Of a stretch of DNA of 64,000 nucleotides, positions 49,992-59,433 are shown piece after piece; positions within the stretch are counted from its first letter, which is position 1, and the number at the start of each line of letters is the position of its first letter. The position numbers and the translations under genes are program-made. A model generated the notes under the pieces. That model ran no database searches and was not told where the DNA came from. It worked only from the letters and a program-made list of their open reading frames with translations. Source of the stretch: an uncultured Alistipes sp. (GTDB taxonomy: Bacteria; Bacteroidota; Bacteroidia; Bacteroidales; Rikenellaceae); the NCBI GenBank assembly GCA_900768015.1, contig CAAGBI010000075.1:104289-168288 (forward strand). Direction: 5' to 3'.

Positions 49992-51464
49992 CTACTCACC
50001 GCGAGAGTAGTTAGGTGTCTCGCTTGTGATAGTAATATCGTGGGGGTGGTTCTCCGTTACACCGCTCGATGTGATGCGGATGAAACGCGCTGTCTGCAAT
50101 GTCTCAATATCCTTAGCACCGCAGTAACCCATACCCGCGCGAATACCACCTACGAGCTGATATACAGTCTCCGCGAGCTTACCCTTGAAAGGCACGCGAC
50201 CTACGATACCCTCGGGTACGAGCTTCATGACATTAACCTCGCCCTTCTGGAAGTAACGGTCTGCCGAGCCAGCCTTCATAGCGTCGATAGAACCCATGCC
50301 ACGGTATGCCTTGAACTTACGGCCGTTGTAGATGATGGTCTCGCCGGGAGACTCCTCAGTACCTGCGAACATAGAACCTACCATCACGCAGTTACCACCC
50401 GCAGCCAATGCCTTGACGATATCGCCAGAGTAGCGCAAGCCACCGTCGGCGATGATGGGCACACCAGCCTTCTTTGCCTCTGTCGAAGCGTCGTAGATAG
50501 CCGAGAGCTGGGGAACGCCCACACCCGCGATGATGCGTGTAGTACAGATAGAACCTGGGCCGATACCCACCTTGATGCCGTCAGCACCATTCTCGATGAG
50601 GTACTTTGCCGCCTCAGCAGTTGCGATGTTACCAACAACAACATCGAGGTGAGGGAATGTCTCCTTAATCTTGCGGAGGAGGTCCACAACACCCTTAGTG
50701 TGGCCGTGTGCTGAGTCGAGAACTACGGCGTCAACCTCCTCAGCTACGAGTGCCGATACGCGGTCCATAGCGTCGGGAGTGATGCCGATGCCTGCAGCCA
50801 CGCGGAGACGACCCTTCGAGTCCTTACAAGCGTTGGGGTTGTCCTTGAGCTTTGTGATATCGCGGTAGGTGATAAGGCCTACGAGCTTGCCGTTGTCGTC
50901 AACAACGGGGAGCTTCTCGATCTTGTTTGCGAGGAGCACCTCTGCTGCGCTCTTAAGGTCGGTCTCGTGAGTAGTCACGATGTTCTCCTTAGTCATCACC
51001 TCCTCAATCTTGCGCTCCATGTCGCTCTGGAAGCGGAGGTCGCGGTTAGTCACGATGCCGATGAGCATGCCCTTGTCGTCAACAACGGGGATGCCACCAA
51101 TCTTATTCTCCTGCATGAGAGCCAAGGCGTCGCCCACGGTGTTATCCTTGAGGATAGTCACAGGGTCGTAGATCATGCCACTCTCGGCGCGCTTAACGCG
51201 ACGAACATGCGCCGCCTGTGCAGCGATAGACATGTTCTTGTGGATAACGCCGATACCGCCCTCGCGTGCCAAGGCAATCGCCAAGTTGGCCTCGGTTACG
51301 GTGTCCATAGCGGCAGACACAATAGGGATGTTTAGTTTGATATTGCGAGAGAAGCGACCCTCAGTCGACACCTCGCGAGGTAGAACCTCAGAGTAGGCTG
51401 GTACGAGCAACACATCGTCGAATGTGAGACCTGTTGTCTGTACTCTTTCATCTAAAAATGACAT
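49992..51464 (-). CDS. guaB: IMP dehydrogenase
   Basis: 490 residues: TIM barrel with VLLVPAYSEVLP, two CBS domains (about 95-210), the flap and active-site loop GIGPGSICTTRIIAGVG with catalytic Cys, and the FKAYRGMGSIDAM segment. It oxidises IMP to XMP with NAD+. Together with guaA downstream it makes GMP. Confidence 0.97.
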   Translation of the reverse strand: MSFLDERVQTTGLTFDDVLLVPAYSEVLPREVSTEGRFSRNIKLNIPIVSAAMDTVTEANLAIALAREGGIGVIHKNMSIAAQAAHVRRVKRAESGMIYDPVTILKDNTVGDALALMQENKIGGIPVVDDKGMLIGIVTNRDLRFQSDMERKIEEVMTKENIVTTHETDLKSAAEVLLANKIEKLPVVDDNGKLVGLITYRDITKLKDNPNACKDSKGRLRVAAGIGITPDAMDRVSALVAEEVDAVVLDSAHGHTKGVVDLLRKIKETFPHLDVVVGNIATAEAAKYLIENGADGIKVGIGPGSICTTRIIAGVGVPQLSAIYDASTEAKKAGVPIIADGGLRYSGDIVKALAAGGNCVMVGSMFAGTEESPGETIIYNGRKFKAYRGMGSIDAMKAGSADRYFQKGEVNVMKLVPEGIVGRVPFKGKLAETVYQLVGGIRAGMGYCGAKDIETLQTARFIRITSSGVTENHPHDITITSETPNYSRGE

Positions 51465-51626
51465 AGCAATCAGGTTTTTTTATCGACTGCTACACAGCAA
51501 AAAAAGAGTGCAACAGTCTTCTTGTTCATGTTGCGCACAAAATTAATGAAAAAATCTCACTTCAGCAATAGGCGTGCGTTATTTTTTTAACAAAAAGTTC
51601 TGCTTACTCCGAAATGATAATAAAAA

Positions 51627-51653
51627 AGGCTGTCCGAGCGTGTCGAACAGCCT
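51627..51653 (-). terminator. Terminator of the MFS gene
   Basis: AGGCTGT and ACAGCCT with extra pairs form a hairpin, with an A run on the plus strand giving a T-tract on the minus strand. Confidence 0.7.
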
Positions 51654-51677
51654 GTGAATTATCGCTGAGTAAACGGC

Positions 51678-53444
51678 TTACTCCTTGATGTTGGGAAGCT
51701 CCAAGCCGTAGCCCTTACGCTTATCCTCAATCTTAAGCCAGAAGCCGAACAAGAGTGCCAATACACCGAACGATACGAACAACAACATTGTTGCAGTGTA
51801 GTCGTAGCGTGGGTTCTCGGGGTAGTTCTTCTCGGCCTTCTCTGTCTTCAAAGCCTCGAGCTGTGCCGCAGCAATCTCGTAGTTGAAATCCTTGCTGATA
51901 CCCTGAGCAGCCTTCTCGGCGTTCAACTTCTTGAGCTCTGCCTCGCACTTAGCGATGTCGAAGCCCTCGGGAAGTGTAGGAACAACCACCTGCTCTACAA
52001 CCTCAGTAGCCTCAGTATTCTCAGCAACCTCGGCAACCTCAGTCTCGGCAACTACTGCCTCAGCAGCCTGAAGCTCGTTGTAGAGAGCGATGTTAGCCTC
52101 GTGAGCCTTGATGTTGTCGATGTACTCAACCTTAGCCTGGAGTGAAGCAATCTCATTCTTGTTCTGGAATGCGTCAGACACACCGGGGTTAGTAGAGTTC
52201 AATACGATACCGATGATATAGGGCACAAGGCACAAACCTACATTCTGAACCCAGAAGATGAGCGAGTATGCTGAACCCAAGTAACGCTCGGGCATGAGCT
52301 TGGGTACTGAGGGCCACAACGCTGCGGGAACCAATGAGAATGACACGCCAAGAACTACGATAGCTGCGTATGCGAGTACCAAGTTGGGGAACTTAGGCAA
52401 TACCAATGCGAATACGAGGTGGCATGAGATCATGAGGATAGCACCCAAGATGAGCATTGTAGCACCCTTACCGCGCTTGTCGAGGAAACCACCAAGGAAT
52501 GGTGTGATAAGAGCAGCACCGATGGGGAACCAACGGAAGATGCTTGCAGCCTCCTCAGCTGTAAGGTGGAGGTTATTCTCGAACATGTTTACAGCATACT
52601 TCTGGAATGGGAAGATAGCCGAGTAGTAGAGCACGCAGAGCAACGCTACCAACCAGAAGATCTTGCTCGAAAGAATAACCTTAACGTCACCAATCTTGAA
52701 CTCCTCGTCATTTGTAGCCTCCTCAGCCTCGCCAGCAGCTGCGAGCTGCTTGTCGAACTTCTTGTCCATGATGTTGAACACCAAGAAGCAGATGAGACCT
52801 ACGATAAGGAGCACTGTGCAGAGGAATACGGGCTTAACAACGCTTGTGGGGATGAATGCGAACATCTCAGAGTTTGCCACAGCGGGCGACATGGTGAAGA
52901 TTGCGAACACGCCGATACGCGCGATAGCCATCTCGAGACCCATAGCCATAGCCATCTCCTTACCCTTGAACCACTTAGCGATAGCGCGCGATACGGTGAT
53001 ACCCGCCATCTCGCAACCGCAACCGAAGATCATAAAGCCCAAGCATGCCAAGAGTGCTGTGCCAGGAAGGTCCATAAACTGCCAGCTTGTGAGTGTAGCA
53101 TCGAGCTCCGAGCCTACGAACCAGTCGCTAACGGCGTAGAACTTGATAACGGCGCCGATAACCATCAATGATGCAGAGAGGGTACCAGTGAAGCGGATGC
53201 CCATCTTATCGAGGATGATACCTGCGATGATGAGGAAGCCGAAGACATTGAGGAGGTACTCCGAAGAGCCGTACGCACCAAATACATCTGGTGACCAACC
53301 ACGCTGACCCTCGATGAGGCTCTGCAATGGTGACATCATGTCCACGAACATGTAGGCGAAGAACATCATCAACGAGATGAGAATCACCGCTGTCCAGCGT
53401 GCAAACGCCGAGTCGTTTAGTTTGCGTTGAATTGTTTGAGTCAT
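51678..53444 (-). CDS. MFS transporter with large inserted hydrophilic region
   Basis: 588 residues. The first 410 or so form eleven membrane helices of an MFS carrier (FAYMFVDMMSPLQSLIEGQRG, GITVSRAIAKWFKGKEMAMA). Then about 125 residues rich in Ala, Glu, Val and Lys (roughly 420-545, with AEVAENTEATEVVEQVV) interrupt the protein before the last helix TATMLLFVSFGVLALLFGFW and a cytoplasmic tail. Such an insert between the last two helices is unusual. Overall similarity is to MFSD1-like carriers; the substrate is unknown. Confidence 0.78.
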   Translation of the reverse strand: MTQTIQRKLNDSAFARWTAVILISLMMFFAYMFVDMMSPLQSLIEGQRGWSPDVFGAYGSSEYLLNVFGFLIIAGIILDKMGIRFTGTLSASLMVIGAVIKFYAVSDWFVGSELDATLTSWQFMDLPGTALLACLGFMIFGCGCEMAGITVSRAIAKWFKGKEMAMAMGLEMAIARIGVFAIFTMSPAVANSEMFAFIPTSVVKPVFLCTVLLIVGLICFLVFNIMDKKFDKQLAAAGEAEEATNDEEFKIGDVKVILSSKIFWLVALLCVLYYSAIFPFQKYAVNMFENNLHLTAEEAASIFRWFPIGAALITPFLGGFLDKRGKGATMLILGAILMISCHLVFALVLPKFPNLVLAYAAIVVLGVSFSLVPAALWPSVPKLMPERYLGSAYSLIFWVQNVGLCLVPYIIGIVLNSTNPGVSDAFQNKNEIASLQAKVEYIDNIKAHEANIALYNELQAAEAVVAETEVAEVAENTEATEVVEQVVVPTLPEGFDIAKCEAELKKLNAEKAAQGISKDFNYEIAAAQLEALKTEKAEKNYPENPRYDYTATMLLFVSFGVLALLFGFWLKIEDKRKGYGLELPNIKE

Positions 53445-53490
53445 AATAACTTTGTTTAGGTTTATAAAATTGTTAGTTGTTGTTTCGTTG

Positions 53491-55500
53491 TTAGTTGTGC
53501 TCCACGATGCGGAACTGGCGCAGGATGTCGTAGGCCGAGGCTATGCCTAACTCGCCAGCCTTCGAGAGGTCCATGCAGCCCTTGCGCGTATCCTTCATGA
53601 ATATCTGCACCAAGCCGCGGTTGTAGTACGCCTCGCCAAGGTTGGGGTTTAACTCTATAGCTTTGGTGTAGTCGTCGTAGGCCTCGGGGAGCTTGCCCGA
53701 GATGGCCATGAGGTTACCACGGTTGTAGTACGCTTCGGCAAGGTCGGGGTATAGCTTTATCGCCTTGTTCATATCCTCTATCGCCTCGTCGTAGCTATAG
53801 GTGCGTGTGCCGCTGTTGTGCAGGCGCTTTGCGGGGTCGGAGTCGAACGATATGGTCTGGTATGAGTTGTCTATCGACGATATGAAGTCTATCATCTCGG
53901 CGCGTGTCGTAGCGCGGTTGATGTAGAGGAAGGGGTTCGTGGGGTTGAGGTGTATAGCCTCGGTGTAGCTGTTCACGGCGTTGGTGTACTGCTTGATGAG
54001 CGACTGGCTGATGCCGCGCTCGAAGTGCATTATCCACGAGGGCTCGCTCGAAGAGTGAATCTCGGCAGCGAGGCGGCGGTCGATGGCAAGGAGCGTGTCG
54101 GCATCGATGTTCGTAGCGCGGCAGTCGAAGCGCATGCGGTCGTTGGCAATCTTTGCGCGGAAGTCCTTTATGCGCTGTGTGTCGAAGCGCTTTGCACGGC
54201 GGTCCACAACCACGGTGTCGGCCTCGAGGAGCGTGAAGCGGAACATGGGGATGAGCATCAGGTCATCCTCGCTTGATGATATCGAGGCTATGCGCTCGAA
54301 GTTGCGCTCCATGAGCTTGCTCTCGAACGATAGGAGCTGGTCGAAGCGCTGCGCCGTGTCGGCATAGATGGAGTATGTCGAGTCCTTGAGGCGCGTGCGG
54401 TACTCGGCAATCTTGCGCTGTGCTGTGCGCTCGTCGCTCTCCGCGCCACGCACATCGTGCTGCGAGCGGCGCAAGATGCTACGCCCGAGGTAGGCATTCG
54501 CAAAGTCGGGGTATAGCTCTATGGCGCGTGTGTAGTCCGCGATAGCTGCGTTGATGTCGCCAAGCTGAATATGCAGCTGCGCGCGGTTGTAGTACACCAG
54601 GACATTGTTTGGCGAGTAGTGCGCCACACTATTAAAATCCTCGAGGGCGCGGTTGTAGTCGCCAATCTCGGTGCGCACTATGGCGCGGTTGAAGTATCCG
54701 AGCGAGCTCGTTGGGTCGAGCTCCAAGACGCGGTCGAAGTCGCTGAGCGAGAGCATGGGACGGTGCATGTAGCTGTGTACCAGTGCGCGGTTGAAGAATC
54801 CAGGAATGTAGCTGCTGTCGCACTCCACGGCCTTGTCGAAGTCGTTGCACGCCTCCTCGTAGCGCCTCTGCTCCATGAGTAGTGAGCCACGACGGTTGTA
54901 GCCATCGGGGTCCTCGCGGTTGGTGCTTATGGCGAGGTTGAAGTTCTCGTACGCCTTGACCGTATCCTTGAGGTAGAGGTAGCTTGTGCCACGGTTGAGG
55001 TATGCTGCCACATGGCGCTTCTCGAAGCGTATGTAGCGGTCGAAGTCGGCAATGGCATCCTTGAACTGCTGGTTTAGAAGCAGCGTTACACCACGGCTGT
55101 AGTATGGGTCGGCGAGGTCGGGGCGCAGGTCTATGGCCTGCTCGAAGTCGTTGAGCGCATCGTCGTAGTTGCCAAGGCGTGAGCGCGTTATGGCGCGATA
55201 GTAGAAGGCTCCCGTGAATACGGGGTTTAGCTCTACGGCGTGCGTAAAGTCGGCATCGGCACCCAGCAGGTCGTCCATGTTGTACTTGGCGATGCCGCGC
55301 AGGAAGTAGGCGTCGAAATCCTTGGTGTCGTGGCGCAACAGCACATTGAGCACCTCGATAGCCTCGGGGTAGTTGTTCTGTACCATGCGCTGTTGTCCCA
55401 CCCAGTAGATGTAGTTGCGGTCGTACTGCGCCTCCACCCTCTGGGGTAGTGCGCAGACAACAGTCAAAACTGCTACTATGATGATTAACAACCTTCTCAT
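53491..55500 (-). CDS. Secreted TPR-repeat protein
   Basis: 669 residues with a signal peptide (to about residue 24). About ten tetratricopeptide repeats fill residues 30-360, each with a YxNRG-like turn (YYSRG, YLNRG, FFNRA, YYNRA), then a non-TPR part of about 120 residues and three more repeats near the end. It should be a periplasmic scaffold for protein contacts. The middle part (about 370-490) has no recognised domain. It precedes era on the chromosome but the strand order and 55-nt gap suggest transcription after era. Confidence 0.85.
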   Translation of the reverse strand: MRRLLIIIVAVLTVVCALPQRVEAQYDRNYIYWVGQQRMVQNNYPEAIEVLNVLLRHDTKDFDAYFLRGIAKYNMDDLLGADADFTHAVELNPVFTGAFYYRAITRSRLGNYDDALNDFEQAIDLRPDLADPYYSRGVTLLLNQQFKDAIADFDRYIRFEKRHVAAYLNRGTSYLYLKDTVKAYENFNLAISTNREDPDGYNRRGSLLMEQRRYEEACNDFDKAVECDSSYIPGFFNRALVHSYMHRPMLSLSDFDRVLELDPTSSLGYFNRAIVRTEIGDYNRALEDFNSVAHYSPNNVLVYYNRAQLHIQLGDINAAIADYTRAIELYPDFANAYLGRSILRRSQHDVRGAESDERTAQRKIAEYRTRLKDSTYSIYADTAQRFDQLLSFESKLMERNFERIASISSSEDDLMLIPMFRFTLLEADTVVVDRRAKRFDTQRIKDFRAKIANDRMRFDCRATNIDADTLLAIDRRLAAEIHSSSEPSWIMHFERGISQSLIKQYTNAVNSYTEAIHLNPTNPFLYINRATTRAEMIDFISSIDNSYQTISFDSDPAKRLHNSGTRTYSYDEAIEDMNKAIKLYPDLAEAYYNRGNLMAISGKLPEAYDDYTKAIELNPNLGEAYYNRGLVQIFMKDTRKGCMDLSKAGELGIASAYDILRQFRIVEHN

Positions 55501-55555
55501 TGCCGGGTCTCTACTATGCCTTGAAAACGCCCTAATTTGCTCTTTTATTGTCCTA

Positions 55556-56440
55556 TTAGTCGAGCTCGTAGCCGAAGCGCTTGAGCTGGTTGTCGTTGTT
55601 ACGCCAGTCCTCGTTCACCTTGACATAGAGCTCAAGGAAGACCTTTTTGCCGAGGAATGCCTCGAGGTCGTGGCGTGCCGCCTGACCCACCCTCTTGAGG
55701 CGCTCGCCCTTGTGACCAATGACGATGCCCTTCTGCGAGGTGCGTGCAACATAGATGGTTGCAGATATGCGGTCGATTGTAGGCTCCTCCTTGTATGCCT
55801 CGATGGCAATCTCACATGAGTAGGGTATCTCCTTGTCGTAGTTTAGGAGTATCTTCTCGCGGATAATCTCCGACGCAAAAAAACGAAGGGTCTTATCCGT
55901 AAGCGTATCCTTGGGGTAGAAGGCCTCGCCCTCGGGCAAGCGCTCGAGGATAAGGTTGAAGACGCCCTCGACATTGAAGTTCTCCTTTGCCGAGCAGGGG
56001 GCGATGATGGCATCGGGCAACAGGGCCTGCCACTTCTCTACGAGTGCCGTTAGTTTGTCGGGTGTTGTGAGGTCTACCTTGTTGATAACCACGATTGTGG
56101 GTATCTGCGATAGGCGCACCTTCTCGATAATCTCTGCCGAGCGGTCGCTATCCTCCACGGTGTCGGTGACATAGAGGAGCACATCGGCATCGGTGATTGC
56201 GCCGCGCACAAACTTCATCATCTTCTCCTGGAGCTTGTAGTTGGGCTTCAGGATGCCTGGGGTGTCGGAATATACAATCTGGAAGTCGTCGCCATTGACG
56301 ATGCCCATGATGCGGTGGCGCGTAGTCTGCGCCTTAGAGGTTATGATTGAGAGCTTCTCGCCCACGAGCTGATTCATCAGCGTAGACTTACCCACATTGG
56401 GGTTGCCGATAATATTTACAAAACCACTGCGGTGTGCCAT
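55556..56440 (-). CDS. era: GTPase Era
   Basis: 294 residues. G1 GNPNVGKSTLMNQ, G3 DTPG, G4 NKVD, and the C-terminal KH domain with GIVIGHKGERLKRVG. Era binds the 3' end of 16S rRNA in 30S assembly. Complete in length and motifs. Confidence 0.97.
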   Translation of the reverse strand: MAHRSGFVNIIGNPNVGKSTLMNQLVGEKLSIITSKAQTTRHRIMGIVNGDDFQIVYSDTPGILKPNYKLQEKMMKFVRGAITDADVLLYVTDTVEDSDRSAEIIEKVRLSQIPTIVVINKVDLTTPDKLTALVEKWQALLPDAIIAPCSAKENFNVEGVFNLILERLPEGEAFYPKDTLTDKTLRFFASEIIREKILLNYDKEIPYSCEIAIEAYKEEPTIDRISATIYVARTSQKGIVIGHKGERLKRVGQAARHDLEAFLGKKVFLELYVKVNEDWRNNDNQLKRFGYELD

Positions 56441-56524
56441 AGGTTATATATTTTATATATAATAATTGGGCAAAGGTAGGCAAAATTTATGGTTCAAGCA
56501 AATTTTATGGCCCCGCATTGTGCT

Positions 56525-57373
56525 TTACTCTGCACTATGCTCTGCATAGTAATGGTCTACGAACTCCTGCGCGTCGCGTGCTTGGTCGTTGTAATTCAGT
56601 ATGTTAGACATTGCAATGTCGCTCATGACACCATCCCCATCCTCGACCATCGCAAAGACGCAAAGATTGCTGTTGAAGGGGTGGCAGAAGTAGCTGTTTT
56701 CGACCATCCACGACCGCTGCATGATAAGCATAAAGAGCGAGGCATAGGCGGCATCCATCATAGCAACCTGATAGGTGGGGTAGCTATATATTTTTGCGAT
56801 GTTGTCGTTCTGGGTGGTTATGCGGTAGAAATACCATGCTCCGTCGCTCTCTATAACCTCGCTAATTGAGGGGTCGAGCGCCAATATATCCTCGCGGAGA
56901 TATGGTCCAAAAAGTTCGATGTCGGTGATGCCATTCTTGGCCTCGGGAGCAGCCTCGGTCTTGAACTCGTGGATATAGATTTTCTGCTCGTTCTCACCCT
57001 CTACCCAGTAGTGGCAAACGAGCGAATATTCATGGTCGTCAAGGTATCCGTAGCCGTTGTATATATCCTTGTTATACAGGAGTTTGTGGCATGCGTCGTC
57101 ATGCGCAAATTGTATAATGATTTCGTGGCGCCCCAGGTCTCTAACTTTCGAACTCTCCACAACGCCGCAGCCATACTCCACAACGCCCTCGGGAGGTGTT
57201 ATCTCGGCCTCGATGTCGTACCAGCCGATATGCTTAAACTCCACACCAAATGCTGGCTCCTCAACCTCCACATCGTTGGGGTCGTCGCTGTTATCTGGTA
57301 TGTTGTTATTCGCCTCTTCGCACCCCAAGAGCGCTAAGGCTGCAACAATGAGCATATATCTCCACACTCGCAT
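56525..57373 (-). CDS. Lipoprotein of unknown function
   Basis: 282 residues. Signal peptide with lipobox LLGC (Cys18), followed by an acidic, low-complexity linker EEANNNIPDNSDDPND, as in surface-exposed Bacteroidota lipoproteins. The rest has no domain I recognise; it is rich in Tyr, Glu and Asp and probably beta-rich early (VEFKHIGWYDIEAEITPPEG). It stands upstream of era on the minus strand and divergent from rpoD. Confidence 0.7.
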   Translation of the reverse strand: MRVWRYMLIVAALALLGCEEANNNIPDNSDDPNDVEVEEPAFGVEFKHIGWYDIEAEITPPEGVVEYGCGVVESSKVRDLGRHEIIIQFAHDDACHKLLYNKDIYNGYGYLDDHEYSLVCHYWVEGENEQKIYIHEFKTEAAPEAKNGITDIELFGPYLREDILALDPSISEVIESDGAWYFYRITTQNDNIAKIYSYPTYQVAMMDAAYASLFMLIMQRSWMVENSYFCHPFNSNLCVFAMVEDGDGVMSDIAMSNILNYNDQARDAQEFVDHYYAEHSAE

Positions 57374-57577
57374 AATCGCCTCCTTTCATGCTTTTAGTTT
57401 GTGGGCTCTTTTGAACCTCTATGCAAAGTTACCTATTTCTGACCTATTTTCCAAATCATCATCCTCAGCAACCTCTTATAGTGAAATATTTTTGACCTTT
57501 TGTGAAACAAAACGAGGGGGTCGTGCGTATATATGCGTAAGTTTTGGAATAGAAGTTGTAAAGAGAATAGAATTTTT

Positions 57578-58438
57578 ATGCGTCAATTAAAGATTACCAA
57601 GTCGATCACCAACCGTGAGAGTGCGTCGTTGGATAAGTATCTTCAGGAGATCGGCAAGGAGGAACTCATCTCCGTAGAGGAGGAGGTAGAACTCGCCCAA
57701 AGAATTAAGAAGGGAGACAAAGAGGCGTTGGAGAAGCTTACAAAGGCGAACCTCCGTTTCGTGGTCTCTGTAGCTAAGCAGTATCAGAATCAGGGTCTTA
57801 GCCTTCCCGACCTTATCAACGAGGGTAACCTCGGCCTTATCAAGGCTGCCGAGAAGTTCGATGAGACACGAGGCTTCAAGTTTATCTCGTATGCCGTATG
57901 GTGGATTCGTCAGTCTATCCTCCAGGCTCTCGCCGAGCAGTCGCGTATCGTGCGTCTTCCCCTCAACCAGGTGGGCTCACTCAATAAGATTAACAAGGCC
58001 TTCGCGCGCTTCGAGCAGGAGCACGAGCGTACCCCATCAGCTGAGGAGCTTGCAAATGAGCTCGAGCTTCCAAAGGAGAAGGTTACAGATACCCTCCGCG
58101 TAGCAGGTCGCCACATCTCTGTGGATGCACCATTTGCCGATGGCGAGGATAACTCACTCCTCGATGTGCTTGTAAATGCCGACTCACCCAACGCCGACCG
58201 TGGCCTTATCAACGAGTCACTCGCGACAGAGGTGGACCGCGCACTCGAGATTCTCACAGAGCGTGAGCGCGACATCATCCGCTACTTCTTCGGCATCGGT
58301 TGCTCAGAGATGACCCTCGAGGAGATTGGCGAGAAGTTTGACCTCACACGCGAGCGTGTGCGTCAGATTAAGGAGAAGGCAATTCGCAAGCTCCGCCAGT
58401 CGAATCGTGCAGGTATCCTCCGCTCATACCTCGGATAA
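57578..58438 (+). CDS. rpoD: Primary sigma factor RpoD (short form)
   Basis: 286 residues from ATG 57578 (MRQLKITKSITNRESASLDK); an upper in-frame ATG at 57533 adds an unlike tail. It has region 1.2, 2 (ANLRFVVSVAKQYQNQGLSL, GLIKAAEKFDETRGFKFISY, WWIRQSI), 3 and 4 (LDLTRERVRQIKEKAIRKL-type, here FDLTRERVRQIKEKAIRKL), without region 1.1, typical of the phylum. It recognises the TTTG/TAnnTTTG promoters seen in this window. Single gene. Confidence 0.96.
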   Translation: MRQLKITKSITNRESASLDKYLQEIGKEELISVEEEVELAQRIKKGDKEALEKLTKANLRFVVSVAKQYQNQGLSLPDLINEGNLGLIKAAEKFDETRGFKFISYAVWWIRQSILQALAEQSRIVRLPLNQVGSLNKINKAFARFEQEHERTPSAEELANELELPKEKVTDTLRVAGRHISVDAPFADGEDNSLLDVLVNADSPNADRGLINESLATEVDRALEILTERERDIIRYFFGIGCSEMTLEEIGEKFDLTRERVRQIKEKAIRKLRQSNRAGILRSYLG

Positions 58439-58479
58439 TTTAGCGTGATAAGGTAGCATCTGCTGCCGCTAACAAAAAT

Positions 58480-58523
58480 AAATGCGAATGGGCAGTACGC
58501 CATAGTACAGCCCATCCGCATTT
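58480..58523 (+). repeat. Hairpin-family repeat, copy F (downstream of rpoD)
   Basis: Outer stem AAATGCG/CGCATTT, core AATGGGCAGTACGCC and ATAGTACAGCCCATC, followed by TTTTT. 42 nt after the rpoD stop, so it is also a probable terminator. Confidence 0.75.
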
Positions 58524-58610
58524 TTTTTGCCGAGCGTTGCATCTACTACCTTCTGACGCTAAATTGAATTTCTTGTCATAGCGGCGCTAATATATCTTCC
58601 CATAAAAAAA

Positions 58611-58635
58611 CAACCACCTCAAACCGAGGTGGTTG
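58611..58635 (-). terminator. Terminator of argR
   Basis: CAACCACCTC and GAGGTGGTTG make a perfect 10-bp stem with a 5-nt loop; the plus-strand A run (58604-58610) is a T-tract on the minus strand. Confidence 0.85.
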
Positions 58636-58656
58636 CCTTATTTTATAATCTGTCGA

Positions 58657-59151
58657 TTAGAGCATTCTCAACGAGGGGAACAACATATACAACTGCTCCA
58701 TAAGCATGTCCATGTCGAAGCCGTCGCGCAAGATGAGCAGGATGGTGTTGTCGCCTGCGATAGTGCCCAAAATCTCGCTGATGCCCCTATTGTCGATGGG
58801 TACCGAGATGGCGCTTGCATAGCCAGGCTTGGTGCTGATAACACACATATTGCCCGAGAAGGCGATGTCGGTGATGTTGTCCGTAATGTTGGGCGAGATA
58901 ACGAGGTCGTCGCGCGAGTTGTTGGGTAGCACATAGATGTAACCCTTCTCCTTGTGTGGCACCTTCGCAACATGCATATGCTTCAAGTCGCGTGAGAGCG
59001 TAGACTGCGTAATCTGTACGCCACACTCCTCAAGGCGCTTGATAAGCTCTTCCTGTGAGGAGATATATTCTGAACGAATAATCTTTCTTATAATCGACAA
59101 TCTCTTCGATTTTGGGTTCATGTTATCTATATTAGAATCGTGTTTTCTCAT
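58657..59151 (-). CDS. argR: Arginine repressor ArgR family regulator
   Basis: 164 residues from ATG 59151 (154 from 59121). N-terminal winged helix with ISSQEELIKRLEECGVQITQ and STLSRDLKHMHVAKV, then the C-terminal arginine-binding and hexamer domain (IAGDNTILLILRDGFD). It controls arginine metabolism genes in response to arginine. No arginine gene is next to it in this window; it stands alone. Confidence 0.93.
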   Translation of the reverse strand: MRKHDSNIDNMNPKSKRLSIIRKIIRSEYISSQEELIKRLEECGVQITQSTLSRDLKHMHVAKVPHKEKGYIYVLPNNSRDDLVISPNITDNITDIAFSGNMCVISTKPGYASAISVPIDNRGISEILGTIAGDNTILLILRDGFDMDMLMEQLYMLFPSLRML

Positions 59152-59336
59152 AACTAAACTAAATACACATATTGTTTATTGTGCAAATCGTAGTACAAAA
59201 TTATAAATATTTTGCGAATGGAGCAAACTTCGTTGCACTTTTTGATAGATATATCGCTTTTTTTTGACTATGACGCAACCCCGAGGAGTCAATCGTGTTG
59301 TATTTACGGGGTAATAAATTAAAAAGTTTTATCCAG

Positions 59337-59369
59337 TTTGCTGTATTCTTTAATATTTTACTATCTTTG
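59337..59369 (+). promoter_or_regulatory. Promoter of the BACON-like lipoprotein gene
   Basis: TTTG (59337-59340), 21 nt, TATCTTTG (59362-59369), about 65 nt before the start codon. Confidence 0.65.
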
Positions 59370-59433
59370 TCGGGGTGTAATATCCTATTTTAATTAACGA
59401 AGATATTATAAATTACTAAAATAATGTAAAATA

